From positions 1 to 44,790 of the forward strand of contig CAYSNP010000015.1 of the NCBI GenBank assembly GCA_964432485.1: a stretch of DNA of 44,790 nt, in the 5' to 3' direction. Positions 1 to 7,661 of this stretch are shown piece after piece (position 1 is the stretch's first letter; each line of letters begins with the position of its first letter). The translations under genes and the position numbers were made by a program. Origin of the DNA: CAYSNP01 sp964432485. Lineage in GTDB: Bacteria > Bacillota > Clostridia > Christensenellales > DTU072. The notes under the pieces were generated by a model. That model ran no database searches and was not told the DNA's origin. It worked only from the letters and a program-made list of their open reading frames with translations.

Positions 1-50
1 CCCTCCCTTTATAGTATATCATTCTTTTTCTGTCCACTTCAAGGGGAGTA

Positions 51-88
51 TATCATCCCCCGCCGCAAGTTTGCGGCGGGGGATGATA
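51..88. repeat. GC-rich 38-bp inverted repeat (hairpin)
   Basis: Positions 51-68 and 71-88 are exact reverse complements (18 bp each) around a 2-nt centre, with a core of CCCCCGCCGCAA / TTGCGGCGGGGG. It lies just beyond the tRNA terminator. No T-run follows it on the plus strand, and on the minus strand the T-run precedes it, so it is not a textbook terminator. A 10-bp direct repeat AGTATATCAT occurs at 13-22 and again at 47-56, entering the left arm. It may be a back-up transcription stop or a dispersed palindromic repeat; the window alone cannot decide. Confidence 0.6.
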
Positions 89-120
89 AAAAAACACGCA
101 AAAAACATTTGCGTGTTTTT
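88..120 (-). terminator. Rho-independent terminator of tRNA-Val
   Basis: Read on the minus strand directly after the CCA end of the tRNA, AAAAACACGCAAA (120-108) pairs with TTTGCGTGTTTTT (102-90) around a 5-nt loop, and the T-run continues to position 88. This is a standard intrinsic terminator for the tRNA transcript. Confidence 0.85.
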
Positions 121-196
121 TGGTGGACAATGACGGGCTCGAACCGCCGACTTCCTCCACGTCAAGAAGGCACTCTACCAGCTGAGTTAATTGTCC
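121..196 (-). tRNA. tRNA-Val (anticodon GAC)
   Basis: The reverse complement folds into a full cloverleaf. The acceptor GGACAAT pairs with ATTGTCC, the D-arm has ACTC/GAGT, the anticodon stem CCTTC/GGAGG holds the 7-nt loop TTGACGT (anticodon GAC, reading GUC/GUU valine codons), the T-arm contains TTCGAGC, the discriminator base is A, and CCA is encoded at 121-123. It stands alone, with its own promoter upstream (207-235) and a terminator starting at the next base. An open reading frame across it on the same strand is spurious. Confidence 0.95.
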
Positions 197-206
197 AGGT
201 AAGATT

Positions 207-235
207 ATTTTAGCAGAAACTTTTTGTTTTGTAAA
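207..235 (-). promoter_or_regulatory. Promoter of tRNA-Val
   Basis: On the minus strand a -35 TTTACA (235-230) and a -10 TAAAAT (212-207) are separated by exactly 17 bp. Transcription would start about 4-8 bases before the tRNA 5' end at 196, as expected for a tRNA gene. Confidence 0.7.
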
Positions 236-324
236 GTGGGAAATGTACATACTTGTACTTCTTATTTTTAACCCATATTACTTTTGCCTTAGCAGGCTTG
301 AAATTTGAGTTGCCGTAAAAAATA

Positions 325-352
325 TTGCTTTTATGTAAATATGTGGTATAAT
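325..352 (+). promoter_or_regulatory. Promoter of the GPH symporter-lipoprotein operon
   Basis: A -35 TTGCTT (325-330) and a perfect -10 TATAAT (347-352) are 16 bp apart, with GTGG just upstream of the -10. The 5' leader to the start codon would be about 115 nt. I see no gene or clear riboswitch fold in the rest of the 197-475 interval. Confidence 0.65.
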
Positions 353-475
353 AGAAAGGTATGGTCGCAACTGTCGTTGCTTAAACTAAAAATATATTGT
401 GGGCAAACAAGTAATGCAAAATAGCGCAAATACCGTCTTGTTTACACTAAAACGCCTAAGCTAGTAGGGGTGATG

Positions 476-2077
476 ATGAATAGCGAACTTGCTTTAGATC
501 CTAGCAAAACTTATTTATCTAAGAAAGATTATTTTGCGATTTCTTTAGCTAACTTTGGAATGAGCTCCCTTTCGGGTATGATAATTGGCTACCTGTTGAT
601 TTTTTACACTTCTGTTTTAGGTATTTCTCCCGCTTCTACTGCAATTATGTTTTTGATAGCTAAGCTATTTGACGCCTTTAATGACCCGATTATGGGTTTT
701 TTAGTGGATAAAACCAATACTCGATTTGGCAAGATGCGCCCTTATTTAATCTTTTTCACCCTGCCTTTTGTTTTGGTAGTGGTAGGTATGTTTGTGCCTG
801 TAACAACTTGGAGTATCGCTTCGAAAACTGCCTTTATGTATGTGACTTACTTCTTTTATTCTATAACAGGTACTATAGTAGGAGTGCCTATCGAAGGGCT
901 GGCAACTATTATTACTCCTAATATTGAGGAGCGTACAAAAGCTATTCAGTTAGGTCGCACTATATATAATATAGGTGAGCAATCCGCTCTTGTAATTGTT
1001 GCGCTGGGCTTTATTCTTACCAAAAACGATATGGCAATGACATATCTTTTTACAGCAATCTTGCTTGCTATAATTGCGGGCTTTTCCTTAATGTATGCAG
1101 GCTTTTGCTTGCGAGAACGAGTCCCCTCCCCTGCAGAAACTCCTAAACTTATAGATGGATTTACTTACATTTATAAGAATAAACAATTCCTAGCTTTGTT
1201 TTTAGCCAGCCTGCTCAATTGCTTCAAATGGCTGTTTGCAGGTATGATAATTTATGTTGTCACTTATATATATGGCGATAGCTCTTTGCAAATATTCTTT
1301 TCAGCACCGGCAGGTATTGGCTCTCTTTTAATGATGTTTATTGTACCTCGTCTTTACCGCCGCTTTGAAGCAAAAACCCTTTTTATATTTGCTATTTTTT
1401 GGTACTCGATAGGATTGGCTATTGTATATTTGGTAGGTATTACCCATTGGTGGATTACTGCTATTTTATTGTTCTTTGCTACCGCTGCATCAGGGATATT
1501 TAATATTATGCCCACTATAATGACAGCAGATTGTATTGATTATTGGGAGCATAAGACAGGACTAAGACAAGAAGGGCTTGCCTTTTCACTTATGTCGCTT
1601 AAAAATAAGGCGGGACTAGGCTTTAAAGACTTTACAATAGGCTTCTTCCTTGCTTATTTTATGTTTAATTCTCCTGATAACTCTATCTTAGCTCATCAGC
1701 CTCAGCAATTCTTATATACTCGTAAAGGTATGTTTGCATTGTTTTTGGCATTTCCTGCAGGTTTGAGCGCCCTTGCAATTATTCCCTTATTCTTTTATAA
1801 GCTAAATAAGCAAAAAATGGCAGTAATATCAGCAGAACTTAAAGAAATGCGAGCTCGTGAACAAATTGTAAAACAGCGCTTGGAGGAGCAAGAGCGCACA
1901 AACGGACACATTAAGAAAAAGCTAAGCAGGACCAAAGCGCAAAGGGCAAGGGCTGCCGCAAGAGAAAGAGCTAACCTGAGGGCTATTCGTTCTGAGGTGT
2001 TACATGAAGAAGTAGTTAAGAAAAGAGCAGAAAAAGAAAAGAGCAAAAAAAGCGATAAGGAAGAAAAGGAAGAGTGA
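476..2077 (+). CDS. GPH-family (MelB-like) sugar:cation symporter with charged C-terminal tail
   Basis: This is an integral membrane sugar symporter of the glycoside-pentoside-hexuronide family with about 12 hydrophobic segments. The family cation-site motif is clear near residues 64-84: FDAFNDPIMGFLVD followed by RFGKMRPY, matching the two MelB aspartates (about D66 and D70). Start codons GTG 470, ATG 473 and ATG 476 are in tandem; the AGGGG at 466-470 is best spaced (5 nt) for 476. After the last membrane segment there is an unusual tail of about 85 residues, rich in Lys, Glu and Arg and probably a coiled coil, ending KKSDKEEKEE. It is not the IIA domain found in LacS-type members. The stop overlaps the next gene by one base (TGATG), so the two are translationally coupled. 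The substrate is unknown. Confidence 0.85.
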   Translation: MNSELALDPSKTYLSKKDYFAISLANFGMSSLSGMIIGYLLIFYTSVLGISPASTAIMFLIAKLFDAFNDPIMGFLVDKTNTRFGKMRPYLIFFTLPFVLVVVGMFVPVTTWSIASKTAFMYVTYFFYSITGTIVGVPIEGLATIITPNIEERTKAIQLGRTIYNIGEQSALVIVALGFILTKNDMAMTYLFTAILLAIIAGFSLMYAGFCLRERVPSPAETPKLIDGFTYIYKNKQFLALFLASLLNCFKWLFAGMIIYVVTYIYGDSSLQIFFSAPAGIGSLLMMFIVPRLYRRFEAKTLFIFAIFWYSIGLAIVYLVGITHWWITAILLFFATAASGIFNIMPTIMTADCIDYWEHKTGLRQEGLAFSLMSLKNKAGLGFKDFTIGFFLAYFMFNSPDNSILAHQPQQFLYTRKGMFALFLAFPAGLSALAIIPLFFYKLNKQKMAVISAELKEMRAREQIVKQRLEEQERTNGHIKKKLSRTKAQRARAAARERANLRAIRSEVLHEEVVKKRAEKEKSKKSDKEEKEE

Positions 2078-2856
2078 TGAAAAAGTTTTTTCTAACAATT
2101 TTATTGATAATTTTAGTTTTGACTTTTTCAAGCTGCAATGTCAAGCAAAAGGATTTTGCTGCTTATTTTGAAAAAAGCATTCAAGATATGCAAGGAGCAA
2201 ACTACTCTACCGCCTTTGAAGTTACCGAGTATATTGCTAAGGAAGCTAAAGGCATCACCGGAAGCGTAGAATATGAGGTAAAGCAATATAGTGCCCTTGT
2301 AGTGCATAAAAATGGAGAATATTACTCACAAACAGAGAAGGAGGGCAAAATTACAAAAAGATGGATATATAAGGATGGTGACACCCTTAGATTGCTGGTA
2401 AAAGAAAATGAAATTGTAATAGAAGACTTACCCTTTAATCCTGATACCGACAGCATAAATCTTATTGCCGACTTGCTACAAGATTACTCTACCCTTTCGG
2501 GCAAGGATATTTTGCAAACGCAAGGGATTAAGCGGCTTAGTTTTGATATGCTAAAAGTAAAGAGCGAAAGAATAGATTTTATTAAAGAGCCTTATAGAAC
2601 CAAAATAGGCAGCGATAAAAACCAAGAGTATAAGTACAATTGGGACAATATTAGGTGTGCAGAAAAAGAAACTATCAATTTAACAGTTAAAAAGAAAAGG
2701 ATTGACCTGCTGGAAGCAGTAATAGAATATGTAGAACAGCGCCCTACCCCTGCCGGCCAAATTACTGTTACCAGTAAACATATAGGACTGATAGTTAAGC
2801 GTGCCCAAATAGAAGCCAAAATCAATTATAATGATTGCGAAATTCCAGCCATATAA
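2077..2856 (+). CDS. Predicted lipoprotein of unknown function, coupled to the symporter
   Basis: The protein begins with a lipoprotein signal peptide: MKK, a hydrophobic stretch, then lipobox FSSC with Cys at about residue 20, followed by Asn. The mature part of about 240 residues is polar and beta-rich in appearance, with short segments such as NGEYYSQTEKEG that resemble LolA/LprG-like half-barrel lipoproteins. That resemblance is only an impression and I do not recognise a family. The start ATG (2077) overlaps the symporter stop, with a GGAAGAG Shine-Dalgarno inside the upstream gene. A strong terminator follows at 2898. Exposure on the outer face of the membrane beside the symporter is the likely setting; no function is claimed. 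Confidence 0.75.
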   Translation: MKKFFLTILLIILVLTFSSCNVKQKDFAAYFEKSIQDMQGANYSTAFEVTEYIAKEAKGITGSVEYEVKQYSALVVHKNGEYYSQTEKEGKITKRWIYKDGDTLRLLVKENEIVIEDLPFNPDTDSINLIADLLQDYSTLSGKDILQTQGIKRLSFDMLKVKSERIDFIKEPYRTKIGSDKNQEYKYNWDNIRCAEKETINLTVKKKRIDLLEAVIEYVEQRPTPAGQITVTSKHIGLIVKRAQIEAKINYNDCEIPAI

Positions 2857-2897
2857 TATAATATGAGCACATAAAAATGCTTAAATGGTAGTAATAT

Positions 2898-2936
2898 AAA
2901 AATGCGGTTCTTTCTAGTAAAATTACCGCATTTTTG
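2898..2936 (+). terminator. Terminator of the symporter-lipoprotein operon
   Basis: AAAAATGCGGT (2898-2908) pairs with ACCGCATTTTT (2925-2935), leaving a 16-nt loop that can pair further internally. The stem ends in a T-run on the plus strand; by symmetry it could work on both strands. The feo promoter begins immediately after it at 2938. Confidence 0.75.
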
Positions 2937-2937
2937 C

Positions 2938-2966
2938 TTGACAAAGCACAACCTATTGATTATAAT
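2938..2966 (+). promoter_or_regulatory. Consensus sigma-A promoter of feoAB
   Basis: A perfect TTGACA (2938-2943) and a perfect TATAAT (2961-2966) have the optimal 17-bp spacer. Such a strong unregulated promoter would be costly for an iron importer, which fits repression through the palindrome at 2976-2991. The leader to the feoA start is about 78 nt. Confidence 0.9.
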
Positions 2967-2975
2967 AATATCGTA

Positions 2976-2991
2976 GTTAGCATATGCTAAC
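2976..2991. promoter_or_regulatory. 16-bp palindrome at the feoAB start site, probable metalloregulator operator
   Basis: GTTAGCATATGCTAAC is a perfect 16-bp palindrome placed 10-25 bases after the -10 element, so it covers the region just after the expected start site. The half-site TTAG...CTAA resembles the operators of DtxR/IdeR-family metal-dependent repressors (TTAGG...CCTAA type). Its position and the feo genes downstream suggest iron-dependent repression. No regulator gene is visible in the window, so the identity of the repressor is inference. Confidence 0.6.
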
Positions 2992-3050
2992 ATAAATATC
3001 ATATAATCTAGCAGATAGAGTTATACAGCGAGCAAAATGGAGGCTGTTTT

Positions 3051-3272
3051 GTGAAGACATTAAATCAGCTTGGGATTAAAGAAAAAGCTAAAATATCAAG
3101 AATAAATGCCACCGGAGCAATTAGGAAAAGGATAATGGATATGGGGCTGACAAGAGGTGCTGTGGTGGAAATAAGGAAGGTTGCTCCGCTTGGTGACCCT
3201 ATCGAAATTTCTGTTAGGAATTATACACTTGCCTTGCGCCGTGCGGAAGCAGGGTGTATAGAAGTAGTTTAA
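3051..3272 (+). CDS. feoA: FeoA, ferrous iron transport accessory protein
   Basis: This is a 73-residue SH3-like FeoA domain protein that acts in the cytoplasm with FeoB. The family pattern is present: a short N-terminal strand, IRKRIMDMGLTRGAVVEIRK in the middle, and the typical ending with DPIEISVRNYTLALRRAEA. The start is GTG at 3051, supported by GGAGG at 3039-3043 with a 7-nt spacer. It is first in an operon with feoB 34 bp downstream and is read from the consensus promoter at 2938. Confidence 0.95.
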   Translation: MKTLNQLGIKEKAKISRINATGAIRKRIMDMGLTRGAVVEIRKVAPLGDPIEISVRNYTLALRRAEAGCIEVV

Positions 3273-3306
3273 GCCGCACAAAGAAAAAGCCTAAAAGGGG
3301 TAGTAA

Positions 3307-5478
3307 ATGGTCAAAATAGCTTTAGCAGGAAACCCCAACAGCGGAAAGACTACTTTTTTTAATGAAGTCACAGGCAGCAATCAATATGTAGGCAATTGGC
3401 CTGGCGTAACTGTGCAAAAGGTCGAAGGCGCTCTTAAAGGCCATAATGATATTATTTTGGTAGATTTACCGGGTATTTATTCACTTTCTCCATATTCCCC
3501 AGAGGAAAGAGCATCCAGAGCAGAACTTGCGGCAGAGGATATAAAAGGCATTATTAATATTGTAGATGCCTCCAGTCTGGAGCGCAGCTTATACCTTACT
3601 TGCCAACTGCTAGAAATGGGCAAAAGCATAGTTGTTGCCTTAAATATGATAGATATACTTAATAAGCGTGGCGATAAGATAGACATTGTCGCTCTTTCTG
3701 ATTATTTGGGTTGTCCTGTGGTGGAAGTTTCTTGTATAAAAAAGAGGACAGGCAAGCAACCCTCTCCTTGTTTTAGCCCATATATCGGTATCAATGAAGT
3801 AATAGAAAATATCTCTAAAGTCAAGAGAAGCCAAAAGATTACTTTGGGGCTAAACTTAGGCGAGGATATAGAAAACGCATGCGCAAATATTATAGAAGCC
3901 ATTAAAGCGGCAAGGGTGCTGGAGAGCTATGCTCCCAAATGGGCGGCACTAAAGCTGTTGGAAGGCGACAGAATCCTAACAGAAGAAGTGCAAGGTGTGA
4001 CTGTTTTGCTGGAAGCAATAAAGAAAGAGCGGGATATTCTTTACAGTAAATATAAGGATGACCCCGAAAGCATAATCAGCAATGCCCGCTATGACATAAT
4101 AGAAAAGATTGTAAAAGATGTAATTGTAGAAAAGCCCGCCCTAGGTGTCAGCATAAGCGAAAAAATAGATAATGTATTGACGCATAAATGGCTGGCTCTG
4201 CCTATCTTTGCAATATTTATGTGGTTTATGTATATGGTTAGCATCCAATGGGTAGGCAATTATACTACTGACTTAATGGAACAAGGCATTGAAAAAATAA
4301 GTGCCTGGGTAGCGCATGGTCTTGCAAGTTTAGGAGCGGATGATTGGGTAATAGGCTTGACAGTAAAAGGCGCAATAGGCGGTGTTGGGGCGGTAATTAC
4401 CTTTTTGCCTCAATTAATGGTCCTATTCTTATTTATTGCCTTGTTAGAATCTACGGGATATATGGCAAGGGTAGCTTTTATAATGGATAGGGTTTTTAGG
4501 AGCTTTGGACTTAGCGGAAAAAGTTTTATCCCAATGATTATCGGTACAGGCTGCTCTGTACCCGGCATTATGGCAACCCGCACCATAGAAAGTCAAAAAG
4601 ACAGAGAAATTACTATAATGCTGACACCATTTATTCCTTGCGGTGCAAAGCTGCCTGTGTTTGCACTTTTTGCCAGCGCTATTTTTGGCGGCAATGCATT
4701 ATATGCGGCATCAATGTACTTTTTAGGCATCCTTGTAGTGGTTATCAGCGGCTTTATCTTAAAGCAAACTAAAGCATTTGGCGGAGATATTTTGCCTTTC
4801 GTAATGGAATTGCCGGATTATAAAATGCCCAAACTTAGAAGTGTGCTTATCCAAATGTGGGATAGGAGCAAGCACTTTATTGTTAAAGCAGGCACTATTA
4901 TCTTTATTGCGTGTTCTGTAATTTGGCTATTGCAATCTTTTAACTTTAAGTTGCAACTGGTTGCCAATATTGAAGACAGCGTTTTGGCTAAGATTGGCAA
5001 TGTATTTGCCCCCTTATTTGCACCTTTGGGCTTTGGCAATTGGCAATCTGTAACAGCTATAGCTACCGGTTTAGTGGCTAAAGAAGCAGTGGTCGGCACT
5101 TTTGGCGTTTTTGCCGGAGCGGCAGGGTATACGCAAGTTACTCAATTCCTAAATCAACTTTTTCCCAATTCTGCCGCTGCTTATGCGTTTATGGCATTTA
5201 TACTTTTTGCTCCCCCTTGCCTTGCCGCCATAGGGGCTATGAAACTAGAGTATAACAATACAAGAATGACTGCTTTTGCTTTAGGATTTCAATTTGGAGT
5301 AGGATATTTAGTGGCAATGACTATTTATAGCATAGGCACTATATTTGCTCATACGGGCAAGCCTACTGTTTTTATGTATATATTTATTAGTCTGCTAGCA
5401 GCCGCTATCTTGGGGTTTGTTATATACTACCTTATACTTAGGTTAAAAAATCAGGAGAAACGGAATGAATTGGGGTAA
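3307..5478 (+). CDS. feoB: FeoB, ferrous iron transporter with N-terminal G domain
   Basis: FeoB imports Fe(II) across the cytoplasmic membrane. The 723-residue protein starts with a small GTPase domain: G1 GNPNSGKT at residues 8-15, then a GVTV switch, G3 DLPG and G4 NMID near residue 115. A helical linker follows, and from about residue 295 a polytopic membrane core with the two Gate-type repeats, including GTGCSVPGIMATRT and PFIPCGAKLPVFALFA, each with the conserved Cys. The length is typical. The start ATG has AAGGGG 6 nt upstream. The last 14 bases overlap the small Cys-rich gene that follows. Confidence 0.97.
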   Translation: MVKIALAGNPNSGKTTFFNEVTGSNQYVGNWPGVTVQKVEGALKGHNDIILVDLPGIYSLSPYSPEERASRAELAAEDIKGIINIVDASSLERSLYLTCQLLEMGKSIVVALNMIDILNKRGDKIDIVALSDYLGCPVVEVSCIKKRTGKQPSPCFSPYIGINEVIENISKVKRSQKITLGLNLGEDIENACANIIEAIKAARVLESYAPKWAALKLLEGDRILTEEVQGVTVLLEAIKKERDILYSKYKDDPESIISNARYDIIEKIVKDVIVEKPALGVSISEKIDNVLTHKWLALPIFAIFMWFMYMVSIQWVGNYTTDLMEQGIEKISAWVAHGLASLGADDWVIGLTVKGAIGGVGAVITFLPQLMVLFLFIALLESTGYMARVAFIMDRVFRSFGLSGKSFIPMIIGTGCSVPGIMATRTIESQKDREITIMLTPFIPCGAKLPVFALFASAIFGGNALYAASMYFLGILVVVISGFILKQTKAFGGDILPFVMELPDYKMPKLRSVLIQMWDRSKHFIVKAGTIIFIACSVIWLLQSFNFKLQLVANIEDSVLAKIGNVFAPLFAPLGFGNWQSVTAIATGLVAKEAVVGTFGVFAGAAGYTQVTQFLNQLFPNSAAAYAFMAFILFAPPCLAAIGAMKLEYNNTRMTAFALGFQFGVGYLVAMTIYSIGTIFAHTGKPTVFMYIFISLLAAAILGFVIYYLILRLKNQEKRNELG

Positions 5479-5623
5479 TATAATAGGATTGGGAGCGTAT
5501 TTGCTGCTTTTGAGCGGCGCAATCCTTAAAATAATAAAGGACAGAAAAGCAGGAAAAAGCAAATGCTCTGCTTGTCCCTCCAGAGATACCTGCATGCGCA
5601 ATGTAGCAAATAAAAAACAATAA
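5465..5623 (+). CDS. Small FeoB-associated Cys-rich membrane protein
   Basis: This 52-residue protein is short enough to be missed by gene finders. It starts at ATG 5465, inside the end of feoB in another frame, with AGGAG 8 nt upstream. It has one N-terminal membrane segment (IIGLGAYLLLLSGAILKII), a basic stretch, and then a compact Cys motif, KCSACPSRDTC. This matches the family of FeoB-associated Cys-rich membrane proteins in Firmicutes, thought to support FeoB, perhaps as a FeoC-like or metal-sensing partner. Position, overlap and motif agree; the biochemical role is not established. Confidence 0.85.
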   Translation: MNWGNIIGLGAYLLLLSGAILKIIKDRKAGKSKCSACPSRDTCMRNVANKKQ

Positions 5624-5652
5624 TTTTCCAAATAAATAACTTATACTTTTAT

Positions 5653-5690
5653 AAAGACATCTATTTGGCAGAGGTGTTTATTTTTATCGT
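5653..5690 (+). terminator. Possible terminator of the feo operon
   Basis: AAAGACATCT (5653-5662) can pair with AGAGGTGTTT (5670-5679) with two internal mismatches and a 7-nt loop, followed by ATTTTTATCGTTTTTT. The stem is imperfect, so termination may be partial and allow some read-through into the dehydrogenase gene. Confidence 0.45.
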
Positions 5691-5696
5691 TTTTTA

Positions 5697-5705
5697 TGTT
5701 ATAAT
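5697..5705 (+). promoter_or_regulatory. Extended -10 promoter of the alcohol dehydrogenase
   Basis: TGTTATAAT (5697-5705) is an extended -10 element (TG-n-TATAAT). No good -35 box lies 17 bp upstream, which is common for extended -10 promoters. The start codon is 25 bases further on. Confidence 0.55.
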
Positions 5706-5729
5706 ATAAGCATAAGCGAGGTTTAAGCT

Positions 5730-6890
5730 ATGGAGTTTATGTTTTACATACCTACTAAGATTTACTTTGGAGCAGGCGCTCTTGAGCGGTTGGCAACAGT
5801 TCCTTTGCCAGGCAAAAAGGCACTTATTGTAGTTAGTAAGGGCGGAAGTATGTTTAGGTTAGGTATCTTAGATAGGGTAAAAGGCTATCTTAATAAAGCC
5901 GGGATTGACGCAGATGTATATCAAGGCATTTCTCCCAACCCTAATTTAGATGAAATAACTAAGGGCGCTTTGATTGCAAGGCAGGGGCATTGCGACTTTA
6001 TTATAGGCCTTGGCGGTGGTAGCAGTATGGATTCGGCAAAAAGCATAGCTGTAATGGCTGCCAATGAAGGCAGCTATTGGGACTATGTTAAAGGCATAAC
6101 AGGGCAAGGGCTGCCTTTAGAAAACAAACCTTTGCCAATAGTTGCTATTACTACAACTGCGGGCACCGGCTCAGAGGCCGACCCTTGGACGGTTATTACC
6201 AAAGAGGACACTCAAGAAAAAATAGGATTTGGCACAAAAGATACATTTCCTACAGTTAGCATAGTAGATCCAGAATTAATGGTGACAGTACCTCCTGATT
6301 TTACCGCATATCAGGGATTTGATGCTCTTTTTCATTCAATTGAAGGATACATCTCCAAAACAGCTACCCCAATTAGCGATATTTTTGCCTTAAAAAGTAT
6401 AGAGCTAATTAAAAAATACTTGCCTCTTGCAGTAAAAGATGGCACGAATGCAGAAGCAAGGGGTTATATGGCTCTTGCCAATACCCTTAGCGGTTTTGTA
6501 GAAAGCCTTTCGAACTGCACTTCGGAACATAGCATAGAGCATGCTCTTAGCGCATATCATCCAGGCTTGCCTCATGGAGCGGGCTTGATAATGATAGCAG
6601 TTGAGTACCATAAACTTTTTTTGCCTACTGCACCTGACAGATATAAAGATATGGCTATTGCGCTGGGCGGCAAAGGCAATAAGGCAGAGGAGTTTATTGT
6701 CTTACTTACCAAACTTATGAAAAGCTGCAAAGTCAATACCCTTAAAATGAGTAATTATGGCATAAAGAAAGATGAGCTGTCAAAATATGCAGAAAATGCT
6801 ATGTATGTTATCTCATATCTTTACGAAATAGACAGACTCTTGCTTTCTTACGAAGATGTAATTGGGATACTGCAAAGGTCTTATAAATAA
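5730..6890 (+). CDS. Iron-containing (group III) alcohol dehydrogenase
   Basis: This is a cytoplasmic NAD(P)-linked dehydrogenase of the iron-activated family, acting on alcohols or aldehydes; which one is not visible. The 386 residues match the usual length. The nucleotide site GGGSSMD is at about 95-101, the second motif TTAGTGSEAD at 142-151, and the metal ligands fit D198, H202, H267 and H282 (in FDALFH, SEHSIEH and LPHGAG). The start ATG 5730 has GAGG 9-10 nt upstream. The location directly after the feo genes may reflect the enzyme's need for iron, but it has its own promoter. A YgjP-type peptidase gene starts 2 bp after its stop. Confidence 0.93.
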   Translation: MEFMFYIPTKIYFGAGALERLATVPLPGKKALIVVSKGGSMFRLGILDRVKGYLNKAGIDADVYQGISPNPNLDEITKGALIARQGHCDFIIGLGGGSSMDSAKSIAVMAANEGSYWDYVKGITGQGLPLENKPLPIVAITTTAGTGSEADPWTVITKEDTQEKIGFGTKDTFPTVSIVDPELMVTVPPDFTAYQGFDALFHSIEGYISKTATPISDIFALKSIELIKKYLPLAVKDGTNAEARGYMALANTLSGFVESLSNCTSEHSIEHALSAYHPGLPHGAGLIMIAVEYHKLFLPTAPDRYKDMAIALGGKGNKAEEFIVLLTKLMKSCKVNTLKMSNYGIKKDELSKYAENAMYVISYLYEIDRLLLSYEDVIGILQRSYK

Positions 6891-6892
6891 CT

Positions 6893-7603
6893 GTGCAGGA
6901 ATGGCATGTACTCTTGTATAAGGACAAGAGTTACAAGATAGAAATAATCCGTAAAAATATATCCCGACTTAACCTTAAAATAAAAGCAGACAGCAGGGTC
7001 TCAATAAGTGCTCCCTATTTGGTTTCAAGGCATCAAATTGAGGCCTTTTTACTTTCAAAAGCCAGTTGGATAGCTACTAATGTTGCTAAGATGAACGCAA
7101 AAATTCAAGTTATCAAGGCGGAGGATTTTTCTCCGGAAAGCATGCAAGTTACCTTTTTAGGCAACAATCTGACTATAGAAATTCAAATAGGGCATAGCAA
7201 TAGCGCAAGGTTATATAATAAAGGCATTGTGCTACAAACTAACAGCTATGAATCAGCGCAAGTACAAAAAGTGCTTGAAAAGTTTCTTAGACAGAAACTG
7301 CACGCTATAATCAATAATTTTATTCAAGGGGTTATTGCAAAGTATCCGGAATTCCCCAAAGCCGATATTTCCTTGCGAAAAATGCGTTCTCGTTGGGGCA
7401 GTTGCAATCCGAACAAAAATATTGTCACTCTTAATAGTTACTTAATTTATGTCCCCTTATGCTGTATTGAATATATTTTAATGCATGAGTTTGTGCACTT
7501 TTTATGCAGAGGGCATTCTGCCGCTTTTTATAAAAAACTGACACATTATATGCCCGATTGGAAACAGCGCAAATACCTTTTAGATTGCTATGCAATTATA
7601 TAA
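6893..7603 (+). CDS. YgjP-like M48-type metallopeptidase domain protein
   Basis: This cytoplasmic protein of 236 residues belongs to the YgjP/DUF45 family of SprT-like zincin folds. The family signature is at the C-terminal half: RKMRSRWGSCN, then LNSYLIYVP, then the zinc site MHEFVHFLCRGHS (HExxH plus a downstream His), then the MPDWKQRK tail. The substrate of this family is not settled; some members have been reported to act on nucleotides rather than proteins. The start is GTG 6893, 2 bp after the dehydrogenase stop, with only a weak AAAGG upstream, so translation probably depends on coupling. No signal peptide. Confidence 0.9.
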   Translation: MQEWHVLLYKDKSYKIEIIRKNISRLNLKIKADSRVSISAPYLVSRHQIEAFLLSKASWIATNVAKMNAKIQVIKAEDFSPESMQVTFLGNNLTIEIQIGHSNSARLYNKGIVLQTNSYESAQVQKVLEKFLRQKLHAIINNFIQGVIAKYPEFPKADISLRKMRSRWGSCNPNKNIVTLNSYLIYVPLCCIEYILMHEFVHFLCRGHSAAFYKKLTHYMPDWKQRKYLLDCYAII

Positions 7604-7607
7604 TCTA

Positions 7608-7636
7608 TTGCAAAATAATAATAGCGGTGATATAAT
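7608..7636 (+). promoter_or_regulatory. Promoter of the small lipoprotein-thiamine pyrophosphokinase pair
   Basis: TTGCAA (7608-7613) and TATAAT (7631-7636) are 17 bp apart. The same TTGCAA-17-TATAAT form precedes two other lipoprotein genes in this window (29311-29339 and 42580-42608). Confidence 0.75.
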
Positions 7637-7661
7637 AAACTAAACTTGCGGAGGTGTGTTT

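Noticed and set aside
53..250. 65-codon minus-strand open frame
   Set aside because: It runs across the tRNA-Val gene, its promoter and its terminator; no protein features.
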